64,000 nucleotides of DNA from Flavobacterium aeripolare (lineage in GTDB: Bacteria > Bacteroidota > Bacteroidia > Flavobacteriales > Flavobacteriaceae), in contig NZ_JABSNL010000006.1 of assembly GCF_013294025.1 (NCBI RefSeq), positions 1 through 64,000 on the forward strand, in the 5' to 3' direction. Positions 53,937 to 63,260 of this stretch are shown here, piece by piece. The notes below the pieces were generated by a model. It ran no database searches. It was not told the origin of the DNA and saw nothing but the letters and a program-made list of their open reading frames with translations. Positions within the stretch are counted from its first letter, which is position 1. Each line of letters opens with the position of its first letter. Both the position numbers and the translations under genes were made by a program.

Positions 53937-53946
53937 GAAAACCAAA
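53933..53946. promoter_or_regulatory. Operator 1 (TTTGG-N4-CCAAA)
   Basis: TTTGGAAAACCAAA, half-sites 5 bp with a 4-bp spacer. The same 14 bases recur at 56824-56837 before susC. The centre is 13 bp from that of the next site. Confidence 0.65.
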
Positions 53947-53958
53947 TTGGTTAACCAA
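53947..53958. promoter_or_regulatory. Operator 2 (TTGGTTAACCAA)
   Basis: A perfect 12-bp palindrome abutting operator 1, with the same TTGG-N4-CCAA form. Likely bound by the GntR-type regulator encoded at 63261. Confidence 0.65.
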
Positions 53959-54035
53959 AATAGCATTCCTAAATAGTAAGGTAGAAGATATTTTACTTAG
54001 ATAAAAGAGAGTGCAATTAATAGATAAACAATCTT

Positions 54036-56291
54036 ATGTTATTAAATAGTATTAATAAAGCAATCATAATTGCAAGTTGTTTCTTTTTATCGGCAGTCAG
54101 TAATGCACAAGAACACCCTAGTCTTGTTATGACAAAAAAAGGAGTGGAGAAAATTAGAGAAAATTTGGGTTCAGTTCCGCTTTTTGATAATTCACTAGCC
54201 GATGTAAAATTAGAGGTAGATCAAGCTATTAAAGCGGGAATTGTGGTTCCTGTTCCTAAAGATATGGCAGGCGGTTATAGTCACGAAGTTCATAAAAAGA
54301 ATTACCTATTAATGCAAAAGGCAGGATTGCTATACCAGATTCTTAATGATGATAAATATGCACTATATGTAAAAAACATGTTGCTGCAATATGCAAAAAT
54401 GTATCCTACATTGCCGTTGCATCCTCAAGAACGTTCTTATGCAAGAGGAAAATTGTTTTGGCAAGCTTTAAACGATGCAAACTGGTTAGTATATACTAGT
54501 CAAGCATACGATTGTATTTACAACTACTTAAGTAAAAAAGAGCGTGCTAATCTCGAGAAAAATTTATTTAAACCCTATGCTAATTTTCTTTCGATAGGAT
54601 CACCACAATTTTTTAACCGTGTGCACAATCACAGTACATGGGGTAATGTTGCAGTGGGGATGATTGGGCTAGTTATGAATGATCGCGTTTTACTAGATCG
54701 TGCATTAAACGGACTCAAAGAAGACCACCTACCGGCAGGATTGAAAGATAATGATGGTGGACTGATTAAGAAAGAAGGACAAAAGACGGGCTTTCTTGCA
54801 AATGTTGACGAACCTTTTTCTCCAGATGGTTATTATACTGAGGGACCTTATTATCAGCGTTACGCAATGTATCCTTTTTTAGTATTTGCCGCTGCACTAG
54901 AGAATACTAAGCCTGAGATTAAAATTTTCGAATATAAAAATGGAGTATTGCTTAAATCAATATATGCGTTATTAAATTTGACAAATAGTGCTGGAGAATT
55001 TTTTCCTTTAAACGATGGTCAAAAAGGGATGTCGTATTATTCTAGAGAATTAGTTTCGGCGGTGGCTATAGGCTATGCATATGGAGCGCAGGATCCCCAA
55101 TTGTTGTCGATCGCCGAGAAACAAAATAGAGTCGAACTTGATAATAGCGGTCTCGAAATTGCTCTTGCTGTGCAAAAAGGTTTAGCGCAACCATTCTTGA
55201 AAAAATCCCTAAATTTATCTGATGGGCCTGATGGCAAGCAAGGTGGTGTTGCTATTTTAAGAAGTAAGGTTAATCAAGATGAAGCAACCTTAGTTTTGAA
55301 ATATGCTGCTCAAGGATTGAGTCACGGACACTATGATAAGCTATCGTTCTCCTATTATAATAATGACAAAGAGGTCATTCAAGATTATGGACTGGCTAGA
55401 TTTGTTAATATCGAACAAAAAAATGGGGGAGGCTATTTAAAAGAAAATACTAGCTGGGCTAAACAATCGATAGCTCACAATACCGTAATTCAGAACGAAA
55501 CTTCTCATTTTAACGGCGATTTTGATATAGGCAGTGTAAATCATTCTGACAACTACCTATTTGATGTATCTGATGCTAACTTTCAAGTTGTAAGTGCTAT
55601 AGAAAATAATGCTTATCCTGGAACGACATTGCACCGTACTATGGCTTTGATAAAAGACGACAGTTACGAACATCCTTTGCTTCTAGATATTATGCAAATT
55701 AAATCAAAGCAGCAAAATCAATATGATTTCCCTTATTATTACTTTGGACAAATCATGTTGGCAAATTTCAAGGTTGATAAAAGCAAAGACTTGTTACCGC
55801 TAGGTGAAAATAATGGATACCAGCACCTCTGGAAAGAGGGCAGTGGTGTCGCAACTGCAGAAAATTCAAAAATTAGCTGGCTAGACAAAGGAACTTTTTA
55901 CAGTTTAACTGCAGCGCTATCTGTAGGAGATGAGGTTATCTTCACGCGACTGGGTGCAAACGATCCTAATTTTAATCTAAGGAATGATCCCGGAATTGTC
56001 TCTAGAAAGAAAGCGACTCAAAATGGTACTTTTATAAACGCATTAGAAACACATGGTTCCTATAATACTGTTTCAGAGTTTACATCTAATGCATACAGCA
56101 GCATTACAAAACTTGAAAAAGTACTTGATGATGGCAATTATATTGCCGTAAAAATTTATAATAAGGATAAAAGCACCTTATTGTTTATTATGGATGTACA
56201 AGACAATTCAAATAGCAAAAAACATCAAGTAACCATAGATGGTGAGAATTATCAATGGACAGGATGTGTATTTCACAATAAAATAAAATAA
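54036..56291 (+). CDS. Oligoalginate lyase, PL17 family (Alg17C-like)
   Basis: The 751-residue protein starts with a signal peptide (FFLSAVSNAQ) and matches family PL17: an alpha/alpha-toroid N-terminal half and a heparinase II/III-type C-terminal beta-sandwich. Residues expected in the active site appear in FNRVHNHSTWGN (Asn198, His199), GYYTEGPYYQRY (about 266-275) and GLSHGHYDKLSF (His430, His432). PL17 enzymes release unsaturated monouronates (DEH precursor) exolytically from alginate oligomers in the periplasm. It is the first gene of a two-gene unit with kdgF, under operators 1 and 2. Confidence 0.9.
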   Translation: MLLNSINKAIIIASCFFLSAVSNAQEHPSLVMTKKGVEKIRENLGSVPLFDNSLADVKLEVDQAIKAGIVVPVPKDMAGGYSHEVHKKNYLLMQKAGLLYQILNDDKYALYVKNMLLQYAKMYPTLPLHPQERSYARGKLFWQALNDANWLVYTSQAYDCIYNYLSKKERANLEKNLFKPYANFLSIGSPQFFNRVHNHSTWGNVAVGMIGLVMNDRVLLDRALNGLKEDHLPAGLKDNDGGLIKKEGQKTGFLANVDEPFSPDGYYTEGPYYQRYAMYPFLVFAAALENTKPEIKIFEYKNGVLLKSIYALLNLTNSAGEFFPLNDGQKGMSYYSRELVSAVAIGYAYGAQDPQLLSIAEKQNRVELDNSGLEIALAVQKGLAQPFLKKSLNLSDGPDGKQGGVAILRSKVNQDEATLVLKYAAQGLSHGHYDKLSFSYYNNDKEVIQDYGLARFVNIEQKNGGGYLKENTSWAKQSIAHNTVIQNETSHFNGDFDIGSVNHSDNYLFDVSDANFQVVSAIENNAYPGTTLHRTMALIKDDSYEHPLLLDIMQIKSKQQNQYDFPYYYFGQIMLANFKVDKSKDLLPLGENNGYQHLWKEGSGVATAENSKISWLDKGTFYSLTAALSVGDEVIFTRLGANDPNFNLRNDPGIVSRKKATQNGTFINALETHGSYNTVSEFTSNAYSSITKLEKVLDDGNYIAVKIYNKDKSTLLFIMDVQDNSNSKKHQVTIDGENYQWTGCVFHNKIK

Positions 56292-56322
56292 GAAGCAATA
56301 CAATAATTTAAAATTTAAGAAG

Positions 56323-56670
56323 ATGCAAAAGTTTGGAGCAAGCAAAGAGTTTTTATTAGGAGACGAAATACCGTGGGAAGTAGTAGGTGAGGGAGTTAAA
56401 AGAAAAATAATGGGTTATGACGATACAATCATGCTTGTTAATGTTGACTTCACTAAAGGCGGTATAGGCCCTATGCATGAGCATTATCACGCCCAGGTTA
56501 CTTATGTGGTGAGTGGAGAATTCAAAATGACTATTGGTGAAGAGACAAAAATTCTTAAAGGAGGAGATTGTTTCTATATCCCGCCTCACGTAATGCACGG
56601 CGCACTTTGTTTAGAAAGTGGTGTATTGATTGACGTGTTTAGCCCTATCAGGGAAGACTTCATGGTATAA
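56323..56670 (+). CDS. kdgF: KdgF-like cupin, uronate-linearising enzyme
   Basis: The 115-residue single-domain cupin resembles KdgF, which speeds the conversion of unsaturated uronates released by lyases into their linear keto form. Metal-binding residues are in GPMHEHYHAQVTYVVSGE and PPHVMHGA. It has no signal peptide, so it would act in the cytoplasm. It begins 31 bp after the PL17 stop, which supports the role, and ends before a 20-bp-stem terminator. Confidence 0.88.
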   Translation: MQKFGASKEFLLGDEIPWEVVGEGVKRKIMGYDDTIMLVNVDFTKGGIGPMHEHYHAQVTYVVSGEFKMTIGEETKILKGGDCFYIPPHVMHGALCLESGVLIDVFSPIREDFMV

Positions 56671-56698
56671 TAGCATTATACTATAATAGATGCTAATT

Positions 56699-56751
56699 AA
56701 GCATATTATGTATTTTTTAATCGTAAAAAATACATAATATGCTTTTTTTTT
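56699..56751 (+). terminator. Strong terminator after kdgF
   Basis: AAGCATATTATGTATTTTTT pairs along its full 20 bp with the arm ending in CATAATATGCTT, and a T-run follows. It separates the PL17-kdgF unit from the susC promoter. Confidence 0.85.
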
Positions 56752-56793
56752 AGAAAATTTTAAGAATTAATTTTTTTAAGTTAAAATTATGTT

Positions 56794-56801
56794 TATATTT
56801 G
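56794..56801 (+). promoter_or_regulatory. -7 box of the susCD-PL7 transcript
   Basis: TATATTTG is a perfect TAnnTTTG match, 163 bases before the susC start. Its end overlaps the degenerate operator at 56798-56811. Confidence 0.55.
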
Positions 56802-56811
56802 GTAAATCAAT
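56798..56811. promoter_or_regulatory. Operator 3, degenerate right half (TTTGG-N4-TCAAT)
   Basis: TTTGGTAAATCAAT fits the same form with one change in the right half-site. Its centre is 13 bp before that of operator 4. Confidence 0.5.
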
Positions 56812-56823
56812 CTGGGTAACCAG
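56812..56823. promoter_or_regulatory. Operator 4 (CTGGGTAACCAG)
   Basis: CTGG-GTAA-CCAG, a near-perfect palindrome between operators 3 and 5. The core TGG-N4-CCA is the same as at the gntR gene. Confidence 0.65.
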
Positions 56824-56837
56824 TTTGGAAAACCAAA
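56824..56837. promoter_or_regulatory. Operator 5 (TTTGG-N4-CCAAA)
   Basis: TTTGGAAAACCAAA, identical to operator 1 before the PL17 gene. Its centre is 13 bp from that of operator 4. Confidence 0.65.
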
Positions 56838-56963
56838 AAATCACTTAATTTTTGACTTGCTTAATCCCTTGTCTCATTTTGAACCTATGTGGTGAAATAC
56901 GAATGATTGATATCCTAATCAATCCAAAATAAATCGAACATATCAAAACCAAACAGAGAAATT

Positions 56964-59900
56964 ATGAATTTAAAGATTAAACTTTCCATTTTGATTATTT
57001 TACTATGTAACGTGGCTGTATTTGCTCAGAAGAAATACACATTAACGGGTAAAGTAACTGCCGCTTCTGACAAGATGCCTATTCCTGGGGCCAACTTAAT
57101 GATTAAAGATTCAAAAACAGGAACCATCACAGATTTTGATGGAGGATTTTCAATCTCTGTATCTTCAGGAGATAAATTACAATTTAGTTATTTAGGTTAT
57201 GAGACAAAAACAATTGCCATAACCAATCAATCTACCTTAAATATTGCTTTAAGTGAAGCGGGTAATCAATTAGAACAAGTTGTTGTAATAGGTTACGGAA
57301 CTCAAAAAAGAGCCAATGTAACGGGGTCTATTTCTAAAGTTACTAATACTGACTTAGATCAAATTCCGGTTTCCCGAGTAGACGATGCCTTGATAGGGCA
57401 GGTCGCGGGGGTTAATATCCAACAAACAAATCCAGGTGCCGGTGAAGCGCCTACCATCAAGGTAAGGGGTCAAGGTTCGATCTCATTTTCATCAAACCCA
57501 CTAATTGTGGTTGACGGTATCGTATTAGGAAACGATGCTGACTTCCTTTCAAGCCTTGATATGAACGATGTTGAATCTGTAGAGATATTAAAAGATGCTT
57601 CTTCATCTTCTATATATGGTTCTAGAGGTGCTAATGGTGTGGTTATGGTTACAACTAAAAAAGGAAAAGAAGGTGCTACCAAATTTTCTTATAATACGTA
57701 CACTGGGTACAAATTTGTACCACGAACAAACATTTTGTCTACACCAGAGAAGTGGTCTAGTTATGTGAAAGAAAATAACGGAGGCGAACTGACAGATCAA
57801 ATGAAGTATATTGAAAAACTAGGTACTTACACTAACTGGGAGAAAGAAATTATGGACGGTGGTGTAATCACAGATCATAACCTATCTGTGAGTGGAGGTT
57901 CGGCAAATACTAAATTTAGAACTTCCATAGGTTACAACAGTGACGAAGGTGTTTTGCTTAATGACAACTTCAAAAAAATCAATCTACGTTTAAATTTAGA
58001 TTCTAAAGTAGATAAATTAGAATTTGGTGTGATGATTAATCCATCATTTACTAAGCAAAGAAGGTTTCCTATTAACCTTGTGGATGCTATTAGACAAAAT
58101 CCATGGTTGCCAGTGTACCTAGATGAAAATTCTATCCAATATGTAAATAGATTGAGAGAAAACGGTAGATGGGCTAATGCCAAAGTGGGTGATTATGCCA
58201 TGGAAAGAATGTTTGATAATTATGATTTAGAAAATGGTGTTCCGGTTGCAAGTGGAGGAACAAGTATTAGTGCTACTTCTAATCAAAATGCTTTTGCGAA
58301 AGTAAATGAGATTAACGAACTTAAATACCAGACTAAGTTTTATGGTAACACGTATTTTAAAATAAATTTTACAGATCATTTTAATTTCAAGCAAACCTTA
58401 GGAGGAGATTATAGATTTATAAAATCAGAAGAATATAGAGGAGTGCAAGCAACACGTAATGGTGCTGCAGATTCTGGATCTTTCTACAGCTCAACAGAGC
58501 AAAATCACATTGTAACAGAAAGTTTGTTTAGCTACAGCAATGATTTTGGAAAACATAACCTTAGTGCAATTGCAGGTTTTACAACTGAGCACTGGTCAAC
58601 TACACTTGTAGGTTTGTCTGCTGCGGGTTATACTAATGACTTCATACAAACTATTCCTGCTGCAAATTTAACTGGTGGATCTACTAGTGAATACAAAGAA
58701 AAATTAATTTCGTATTTATCTCGTGTAAACTATTCTTATGACGATCGCTACTTAATATCTGCTAGTTTTAGAACAGATGGTTCGTCAAAATTTGGACCTG
58801 ATAAAAAATTCGGATTTTTTCCTGCAGCCTCTTTAGGGTGGAGAGTATCGAACGAAAAATTCTTAGCAGACAGCCATTTTGTGAGAGATTTAAAATTAAG
58901 AGTAAGTTATGGTGTTACCGGAAGTAATTCAGGGATAGGTGAATATGATTATATTGGCTTAGTGCAACCAGTAGGAACGGCCCTTGACGGAGTTTCAAAT
59001 GGTTTCAATACGACAAATATTTCTAATCCTAATTTAGGGTGGGAGCAATTAGTAGAATTTAATCCTGGGGTTGACGCTTCATTGTTTGATGGTGCTTTTG
59101 GATTATCATTCGATTATTATACTAGAACAAGTAATGATTTATTAATTGATCTGCCTGTTGCTGCGGTAACTGGATTTGAAACAGCGTTAGTAAATAGAGG
59201 AGAAGTGAAAAACGAAGGATTCGAATTAGAATTACGTTCAAAAAACATTAGAACTAACGATTTTTCATGGACTTCATCAGCTTTGTTCACACATAATAAA
59301 AATACATTAGTTGATTTTGCTGGTTCAAGTGGATTGATTAGTATTATCGATGACAAGCGTCCATCTGAATGGATCTCATTAGAAGGTCAACCTATTTCCT
59401 CTTTTTACGGTTATGTTGTAAGCAGCCAAATTGACAAACAATTTATTAAAAATCCTTTCTACCCTATCAATGCTCAGGCACAGGATGTTTATGTGAAAGA
59501 TCTTAACGGAGATGGTATTATCGATACTGATGACCGTACTGTTTTAGGAACACCATATCCAGATTTGGTTTGGAGTTTTAGTAATAATTTCAAATATAAA
59601 AATGTTGATTTTAGCTTTATGTTTCAAGGATCTGTTGGTGCTGAGGTGCGTAATATAAATTCACAATACATCAATAATGAGTTTGCTTCTAATCAAGATT
59701 CAACTTCTGATTTGCCAAATGCTGACTTTACAACACAACGTATTTTTACAAGTGATGATGTGCAAGATGCATCTTATGTGGCATTGCGAAATGTGAATTT
59801 AGGGTATACTTTTTCTAAGGAACTGCTGAAAAAATTTGGGATTGGTAAAATGAGATTGTACGTGGCAGGACAAAACCTATTGTACTTTATGTCTAAGGAT

Positions 59901-60023
59901 TATACAGGTTACAATCCTGAAGGAATCACAGATGGATCTAGTAATCCGTTAACATACGGATATCAAAAAGGGGCTGCTCCAATCTACAAAACAGTATCAT
60001 TTGGACTTAATGTTGAATTTTAA
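56964..60023 (+). CDS. SusC/RagA-type TonB-linked outer-membrane transporter
   Basis: The 1019-residue protein imports oligosaccharides, here probably alginate oligomers, across the outer membrane with energy from TonB. It has a signal peptide (LLCNVAVFAQ), a carboxypeptidase-regulatory-like domain (about 25-105), the TonB-box region QVVVIGYGTQKRANVTGSI, a plug domain and a 22-strand-type barrel ending in FGLNVEF with the final aromatic residue. It starts after operators 3-5 and is followed 14 bp later by susD. Confidence 0.95.
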   Translation: MNLKIKLSILIILLCNVAVFAQKKYTLTGKVTAASDKMPIPGANLMIKDSKTGTITDFDGGFSISVSSGDKLQFSYLGYETKTIAITNQSTLNIALSEAGNQLEQVVVIGYGTQKRANVTGSISKVTNTDLDQIPVSRVDDALIGQVAGVNIQQTNPGAGEAPTIKVRGQGSISFSSNPLIVVDGIVLGNDADFLSSLDMNDVESVEILKDASSSSIYGSRGANGVVMVTTKKGKEGATKFSYNTYTGYKFVPRTNILSTPEKWSSYVKENNGGELTDQMKYIEKLGTYTNWEKEIMDGGVITDHNLSVSGGSANTKFRTSIGYNSDEGVLLNDNFKKINLRLNLDSKVDKLEFGVMINPSFTKQRRFPINLVDAIRQNPWLPVYLDENSIQYVNRLRENGRWANAKVGDYAMERMFDNYDLENGVPVASGGTSISATSNQNAFAKVNEINELKYQTKFYGNTYFKINFTDHFNFKQTLGGDYRFIKSEEYRGVQATRNGAADSGSFYSSTEQNHIVTESLFSYSNDFGKHNLSAIAGFTTEHWSTTLVGLSAAGYTNDFIQTIPAANLTGGSTSEYKEKLISYLSRVNYSYDDRYLISASFRTDGSSKFGPDKKFGFFPAASLGWRVSNEKFLADSHFVRDLKLRVSYGVTGSNSGIGEYDYIGLVQPVGTALDGVSNGFNTTNISNPNLGWEQLVEFNPGVDASLFDGAFGLSFDYYTRTSNDLLIDLPVAAVTGFETALVNRGEVKNEGFELELRSKNIRTNDFSWTSSALFTHNKNTLVDFAGSSGLISIIDDKRPSEWISLEGQPISSFYGYVVSSQIDKQFIKNPFYPINAQAQDVYVKDLNGDGIIDTDDRTVLGTPYPDLVWSFSNNFKYKNVDFSFMFQGSVGAEVRNINSQYINNEFASNQDSTSDLPNADFTTQRIFTSDDVQDASYVALRNVNLGYTFSKELLKKFGIGKMRLYVAGQNLLYFMSKDYTGYNPEGITDGSSNPLTYGYQKGAAPIYKTVSFGLNVEF

Positions 60024-60037
60024 ATAGAACAAGAAAT

Positions 60038-61417
60038 ATGAAAAATATATACAAACTTTTAGGATTATTTATTCTAGTTTCAAGTACTTATTCTTGCGGA
60101 AAAGACGATCTAAATCTAGCTCCTATTTCGCAAATTGGTGACAATGCTTTTTACAAAAATGACGAAGAAATTGAAGGAGCGGTAATCGCAATATATGACG
60201 GTTTACAAGAAGTTCCCATGCGAGAATTTGCTTTAACAGAGATGAGGTCAGACAATGCAAAATCAAAATCTCGTGAAGGTGACTGGGCACAGTTTGAAAG
60301 TTTTAGTGTGAAGTCTACTAACGTAGCAATTGTAAATTACTGGAGAGCAAATTACAATGTGATTTTTAGAGCTAATGTGGTGCTTAAAAATATCGAAGTA
60401 GTGCAAGATGGCGCTAAGAAAAGTCAGTACGCTGCCGAAGCTAGATTTGTAAGAGCCTTATCTCACTTTAATCTTGTTAGAGCGTACGGTGACGTGCCTT
60501 TACTAGATAAGGTTGTTACGCCTACAGATAGTGATTATGCTAGTTATTTAGCTAAAACTTCAGCGACAGAGGTACTTAAATTTATACAAACAGATTTAGA
60601 ATATGCAGCAGTAAATCTTCCTTCTAAGGCAAGTGCTTCTTTTGGACGTGCTACAATGGCTGCGGCACAAGGAATGTTAGCCAAAGTTTACTTAACACAA
60701 GGAAATTATACTGCAGCTCAACCAATACTTTCACAGTTAGTTGCAAACAGTCAATATGCACTTGAAGCAGCATACCGAGATGTGTTTTATTCGGAGAAAA
60801 ACAATGAAATTTTATTTGCTATTCCGTATACGAATGATGATGTAAATGAATCGCAAGATTTCTCATTTGAAATGACTCAAGGCGGGCAAGTAAGTGGATT
60901 GGATTTTGTTACAGATGATTTGGCTGCAGCCATAGATCCTGCAGATGTAAAAAGAAAACCAATCTTAATTAATCCTTTAGATCCTAAGGCAAATGCTAAA
61001 TTTTTAACAACTTCTGGTAACGCACGTTTGTGTGGAAACGACTGGATTGTTTTGCGTTTTGCTGATGTATTGTTACTACATGCAGAAGCGATAATGGCTG
61101 GGCAAGCAGAGACAGCCAGTGTAGCTGCTATAAAAAGCTACAATTTAGTGCGAGCGAGAGTAGGATTGAGCACCTTAGCCGAAGACGGTACTGCAAAACT
61201 TACAAAACAAATGTTGATGGACGAGAGAAGAATAGAATTGGCGTTTGAAAATCACCGTTTGTATGATCTTATTCGTTTTGGAGAAGCACAAAATGTATTG
61301 TCTATTTATGCGACAAATACAGCAGTGAGTTTTTCTCCTACAGATTTATTGCTTCCTATTCCGCAAGCTGAGATCAATGTGAGTGGTGGTGCTTTATTGC
61401 AAAACCCAGGTTACTAG
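60038..61417 (+). CDS. SusD/RagB-type surface glycan-binding lipoprotein
   Basis: The 459-residue protein is the lid partner of SusC. It has a lipoprotein signal (STYSCGKD, Cys about 20) and the TPR-like helical scaffold typical of SusD, including EARFVRALSHFNLVRAYGDVPL and the ending DERRIELAFENHRLYDLIRFG. It binds glycan chains at the cell surface. Given the lyases around it, alginate is the expected ligand, inferred from context only. Confidence 0.95.
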   Translation: MKNIYKLLGLFILVSSTYSCGKDDLNLAPISQIGDNAFYKNDEEIEGAVIAIYDGLQEVPMREFALTEMRSDNAKSKSREGDWAQFESFSVKSTNVAIVNYWRANYNVIFRANVVLKNIEVVQDGAKKSQYAAEARFVRALSHFNLVRAYGDVPLLDKVVTPTDSDYASYLAKTSATEVLKFIQTDLEYAAVNLPSKASASFGRATMAAAQGMLAKVYLTQGNYTAAQPILSQLVANSQYALEAAYRDVFYSEKNNEILFAIPYTNDDVNESQDFSFEMTQGGQVSGLDFVTDDLAAAIDPADVKRKPILINPLDPKANAKFLTTSGNARLCGNDWIVLRFADVLLLHAEAIMAGQAETASVAAIKSYNLVRARVGLSTLAEDGTAKLTKQMLMDERRIELAFENHRLYDLIRFGEAQNVLSIYATNTAVSFSPTDLLLPIPQAEINVSGGALLQNPGY

Positions 61418-61449
61418 TACTAATTACATTAAATTTAAAAAGCGACACT

Positions 61450-62283
61450 ATGAAAAAAAATAGTATTCAAAATATAGCAACGTATATAAAGGTTTTTGTT
61501 TTAACAATAGTAACTGTTTCAAGTTTACAAAGCTGTGATAGCTATGGCTCTGAATGGCCTGAAGAAGGTAGTATTGCTGATCAAACACCTCCATCGGCTG
61601 CATTTACATCAAAGGTAAACATTGCTAATAATCTTACGGTAGACTTTACAAATATTTCTGTGAGTGCTACAGATTATCTTTGGGATTTTGGAGATGGAGG
61701 ATCAAGTACAGACAAGGATGCATCCCATGACTTTCCTGATTTTGGAAAATACACGGTAACCTTAACGGCTTCAGATAAGTTAGGGGTAAGCAACACAGTA
61801 GTTCAAGAAATTGAAGTGACGAAACCATCTGAAGTTTTCAAACCAATTATCTTGAATTCAGGTTTTGAAAGTGGTACCGAAAGTTGGGAAAATGCAGATT
61901 TGGGAGGAAAAATCCAGGTTACATCAAGTCCAGTTGTAGGTGGTAGTCAAGCAGCGAAGTTTCCTAGTGATGGTAGCAGAATTGCATACCAGACAATAAC
62001 AGTAGAAAAAAATAAAATATATACGCTTTCATTTTACTACACTTTAAAAACATCACCTGTGGGTAATGTGACCATAGCTGTATTGGCGGGAGAGGTAAAT
62101 AGTAAAGCAGATTTGACTGCAGCAACAATTGGTAGTGTAACAGTAAGCGATCAAAATGATGCGAATACTTACATTAAAGAATCATTAACGTTTAACTCTG
62201 GAGATAATGCATCAATTTCGATCTATATCTCTAACCAGTTGGCAGAGGCTCGTGTTGATGATATAAGTATTGCAAACAATTAA
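61450..62283 (+). CDS. PKD-domain surface lipoprotein, probable alginate-binding protein
   Basis: The 277-residue protein has a lipoprotein signal (LQSCDSYG), a PKD domain (about 48-125; YLWDFGDGGSSTDKDASHDF and YTVTLTASD), and a C-terminal carbohydrate-binding-like beta-sandwich (about 135-277; LNSGFESGTESWENADLGG and KNKIYTLSFYYTLK). It sits where SusE/SusF-type glycan-binding proteins occur, 32 bp after susD. It probably helps hold the polysaccharide at the surface. Confidence 0.82.
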   Translation: MKKNSIQNIATYIKVFVLTIVTVSSLQSCDSYGSEWPEEGSIADQTPPSAAFTSKVNIANNLTVDFTNISVSATDYLWDFGDGGSSTDKDASHDFPDFGKYTVTLTASDKLGVSNTVVQEIEVTKPSEVFKPIILNSGFESGTESWENADLGGKIQVTSSPVVGGSQAAKFPSDGSRIAYQTITVEKNKIYTLSFYYTLKTSPVGNVTIAVLAGEVNSKADLTAATIGSVTVSDQNDANTYIKESLTFNSGDNASISIYISNQLAEARVDDISIANN

Positions 62284-62303
62284 TTAAAGAATTTAAGCAA
62301 TTT

Positions 62304-63149
62304 ATGATTTCAAAACAAAATATTATAAGCAGTTTGAGCTTCGGGTCTTTATTGATTTCTAGTTTTTGTGTGGCGCAAGTAGCTGATGAAAAGGACAAAG
62401 CGCCATTTGATTTAACACACTGGAAGGTCACAATTCCTAAAGGTAATCCTACATCAATAGGGTATCCTGAAATATTAGGATACAATACAAACCAAAGTAT
62501 TAATAAGTACATGTACAATGATACCGATGGTGCAGTAGTTTTCTACGCGTATCCTTCAGGAGTTACCACTGCTAATACCCATTATTCTCGTTCAGAACTG
62601 AGAGAGCAGATGGTACCTGGAAAAAATGAACCCAACTGGAAGTTTAGCCAAGGTGGAAGAATGAAAGGAACATTAGCCATGGGGCCAGTCTCTAAAAGTA
62701 AGGAAGGCAAATACCATAAAGTCATTATCATGCAAATTCACGGTCGCTTAAGTGATGATCAAAAAGAGTTAATTGGTGAAGACGATAACAATGCACCGCC
62801 AATCTTGAAAATCTATTGGGACAATGGGAAAGTACGTGTAAAAACAAAAGTTTTGAAAAATAGAAAAGTATCAGATACTGAGATGCTAAATACAAAAGCT
62901 TGGATAGATGATAAGGGGTACAATTTTAAAGAAAAAGTGAATTTTGATAAATTTACTCTCGAAGTTATCGTATCAAAGGGTAGGTTAGAAGTGGTTTTAA
63001 ATAATAATGAATCAGTTGTTTATCGCTCTTCAGATCTTAAAAAATGGGATGTTTTTGAAAACTATTTTAAAGCTGGGAACTATTTGCAAACAAATGACAA
63101 AGGTGCATTTGCAAAAGTGAAGTATTATAGCCTTGATGTATCTCATTAA
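62304..63149 (+). CDS. Alginate lyase, PL7 family
   Basis: The 281-residue secreted lyase has a signal peptide (LLISSFCVAQ) and the PL7 jelly-roll with its three active-site motifs: HYSRSELREQM (RxELR type), IMQIHGRL (QIH type, suggesting poly-guluronate or mixed preference) and NYFKAGNYLQ (YFKAGxYxQ). It cleaves alginate by beta-elimination, producing oligomers for SusCD and PL17. It begins 20 bp after the PKD gene, so it belongs to the same transcript. Whether it is endo- or exo-acting cannot be told here. Confidence 0.93.
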   Translation: MISKQNIISSLSFGSLLISSFCVAQVADEKDKAPFDLTHWKVTIPKGNPTSIGYPEILGYNTNQSINKYMYNDTDGAVVFYAYPSGVTTANTHYSRSELREQMVPGKNEPNWKFSQGGRMKGTLAMGPVSKSKEGKYHKVIIMQIHGRLSDDQKELIGEDDNNAPPILKIYWDNGKVRVKTKVLKNRKVSDTEMLNTKAWIDDKGYNFKEKVNFDKFTLEVIVSKGRLEVVLNNNESVVYRSSDLKKWDVFENYFKAGNYLQTNDKGAFAKVKYYSLDVSH

Positions 63150-63224
63150 CAATGGATTAACATCGAATAAAAAAAGAGTTGTTTTGTTTTTTTATATCGA
63201 TATTTTTTATATTTTTAACAAACC

Positions 63225-63242
63225 AATCTGGTTAACCAGATT
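63225..63242. promoter_or_regulatory. Operator 6, perfect 18-bp palindrome before gntR
   Basis: AATCTGGTTAACCAGATT is a perfect palindrome 18 bases before the gntR start codon. A degenerate copy (TTTAA-CAAA-CCAAT) is centred exactly 13 bp upstream, repeating the spacing seen at the other two promoters. Confidence 0.7.
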
Positions 63243-63260
63243 ATACTAAATATATGAAGT

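Larger units (their letters stand above)
53719..54035. other. Upstream regulatory region of the PL17 gene
   Basis: No gene is visible in this stretch. Its right part holds the -7 box and two palindromic sites described separately at 53929-53958; the rest is AT-rich and shows nothing I can support. Confidence 0.5.
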
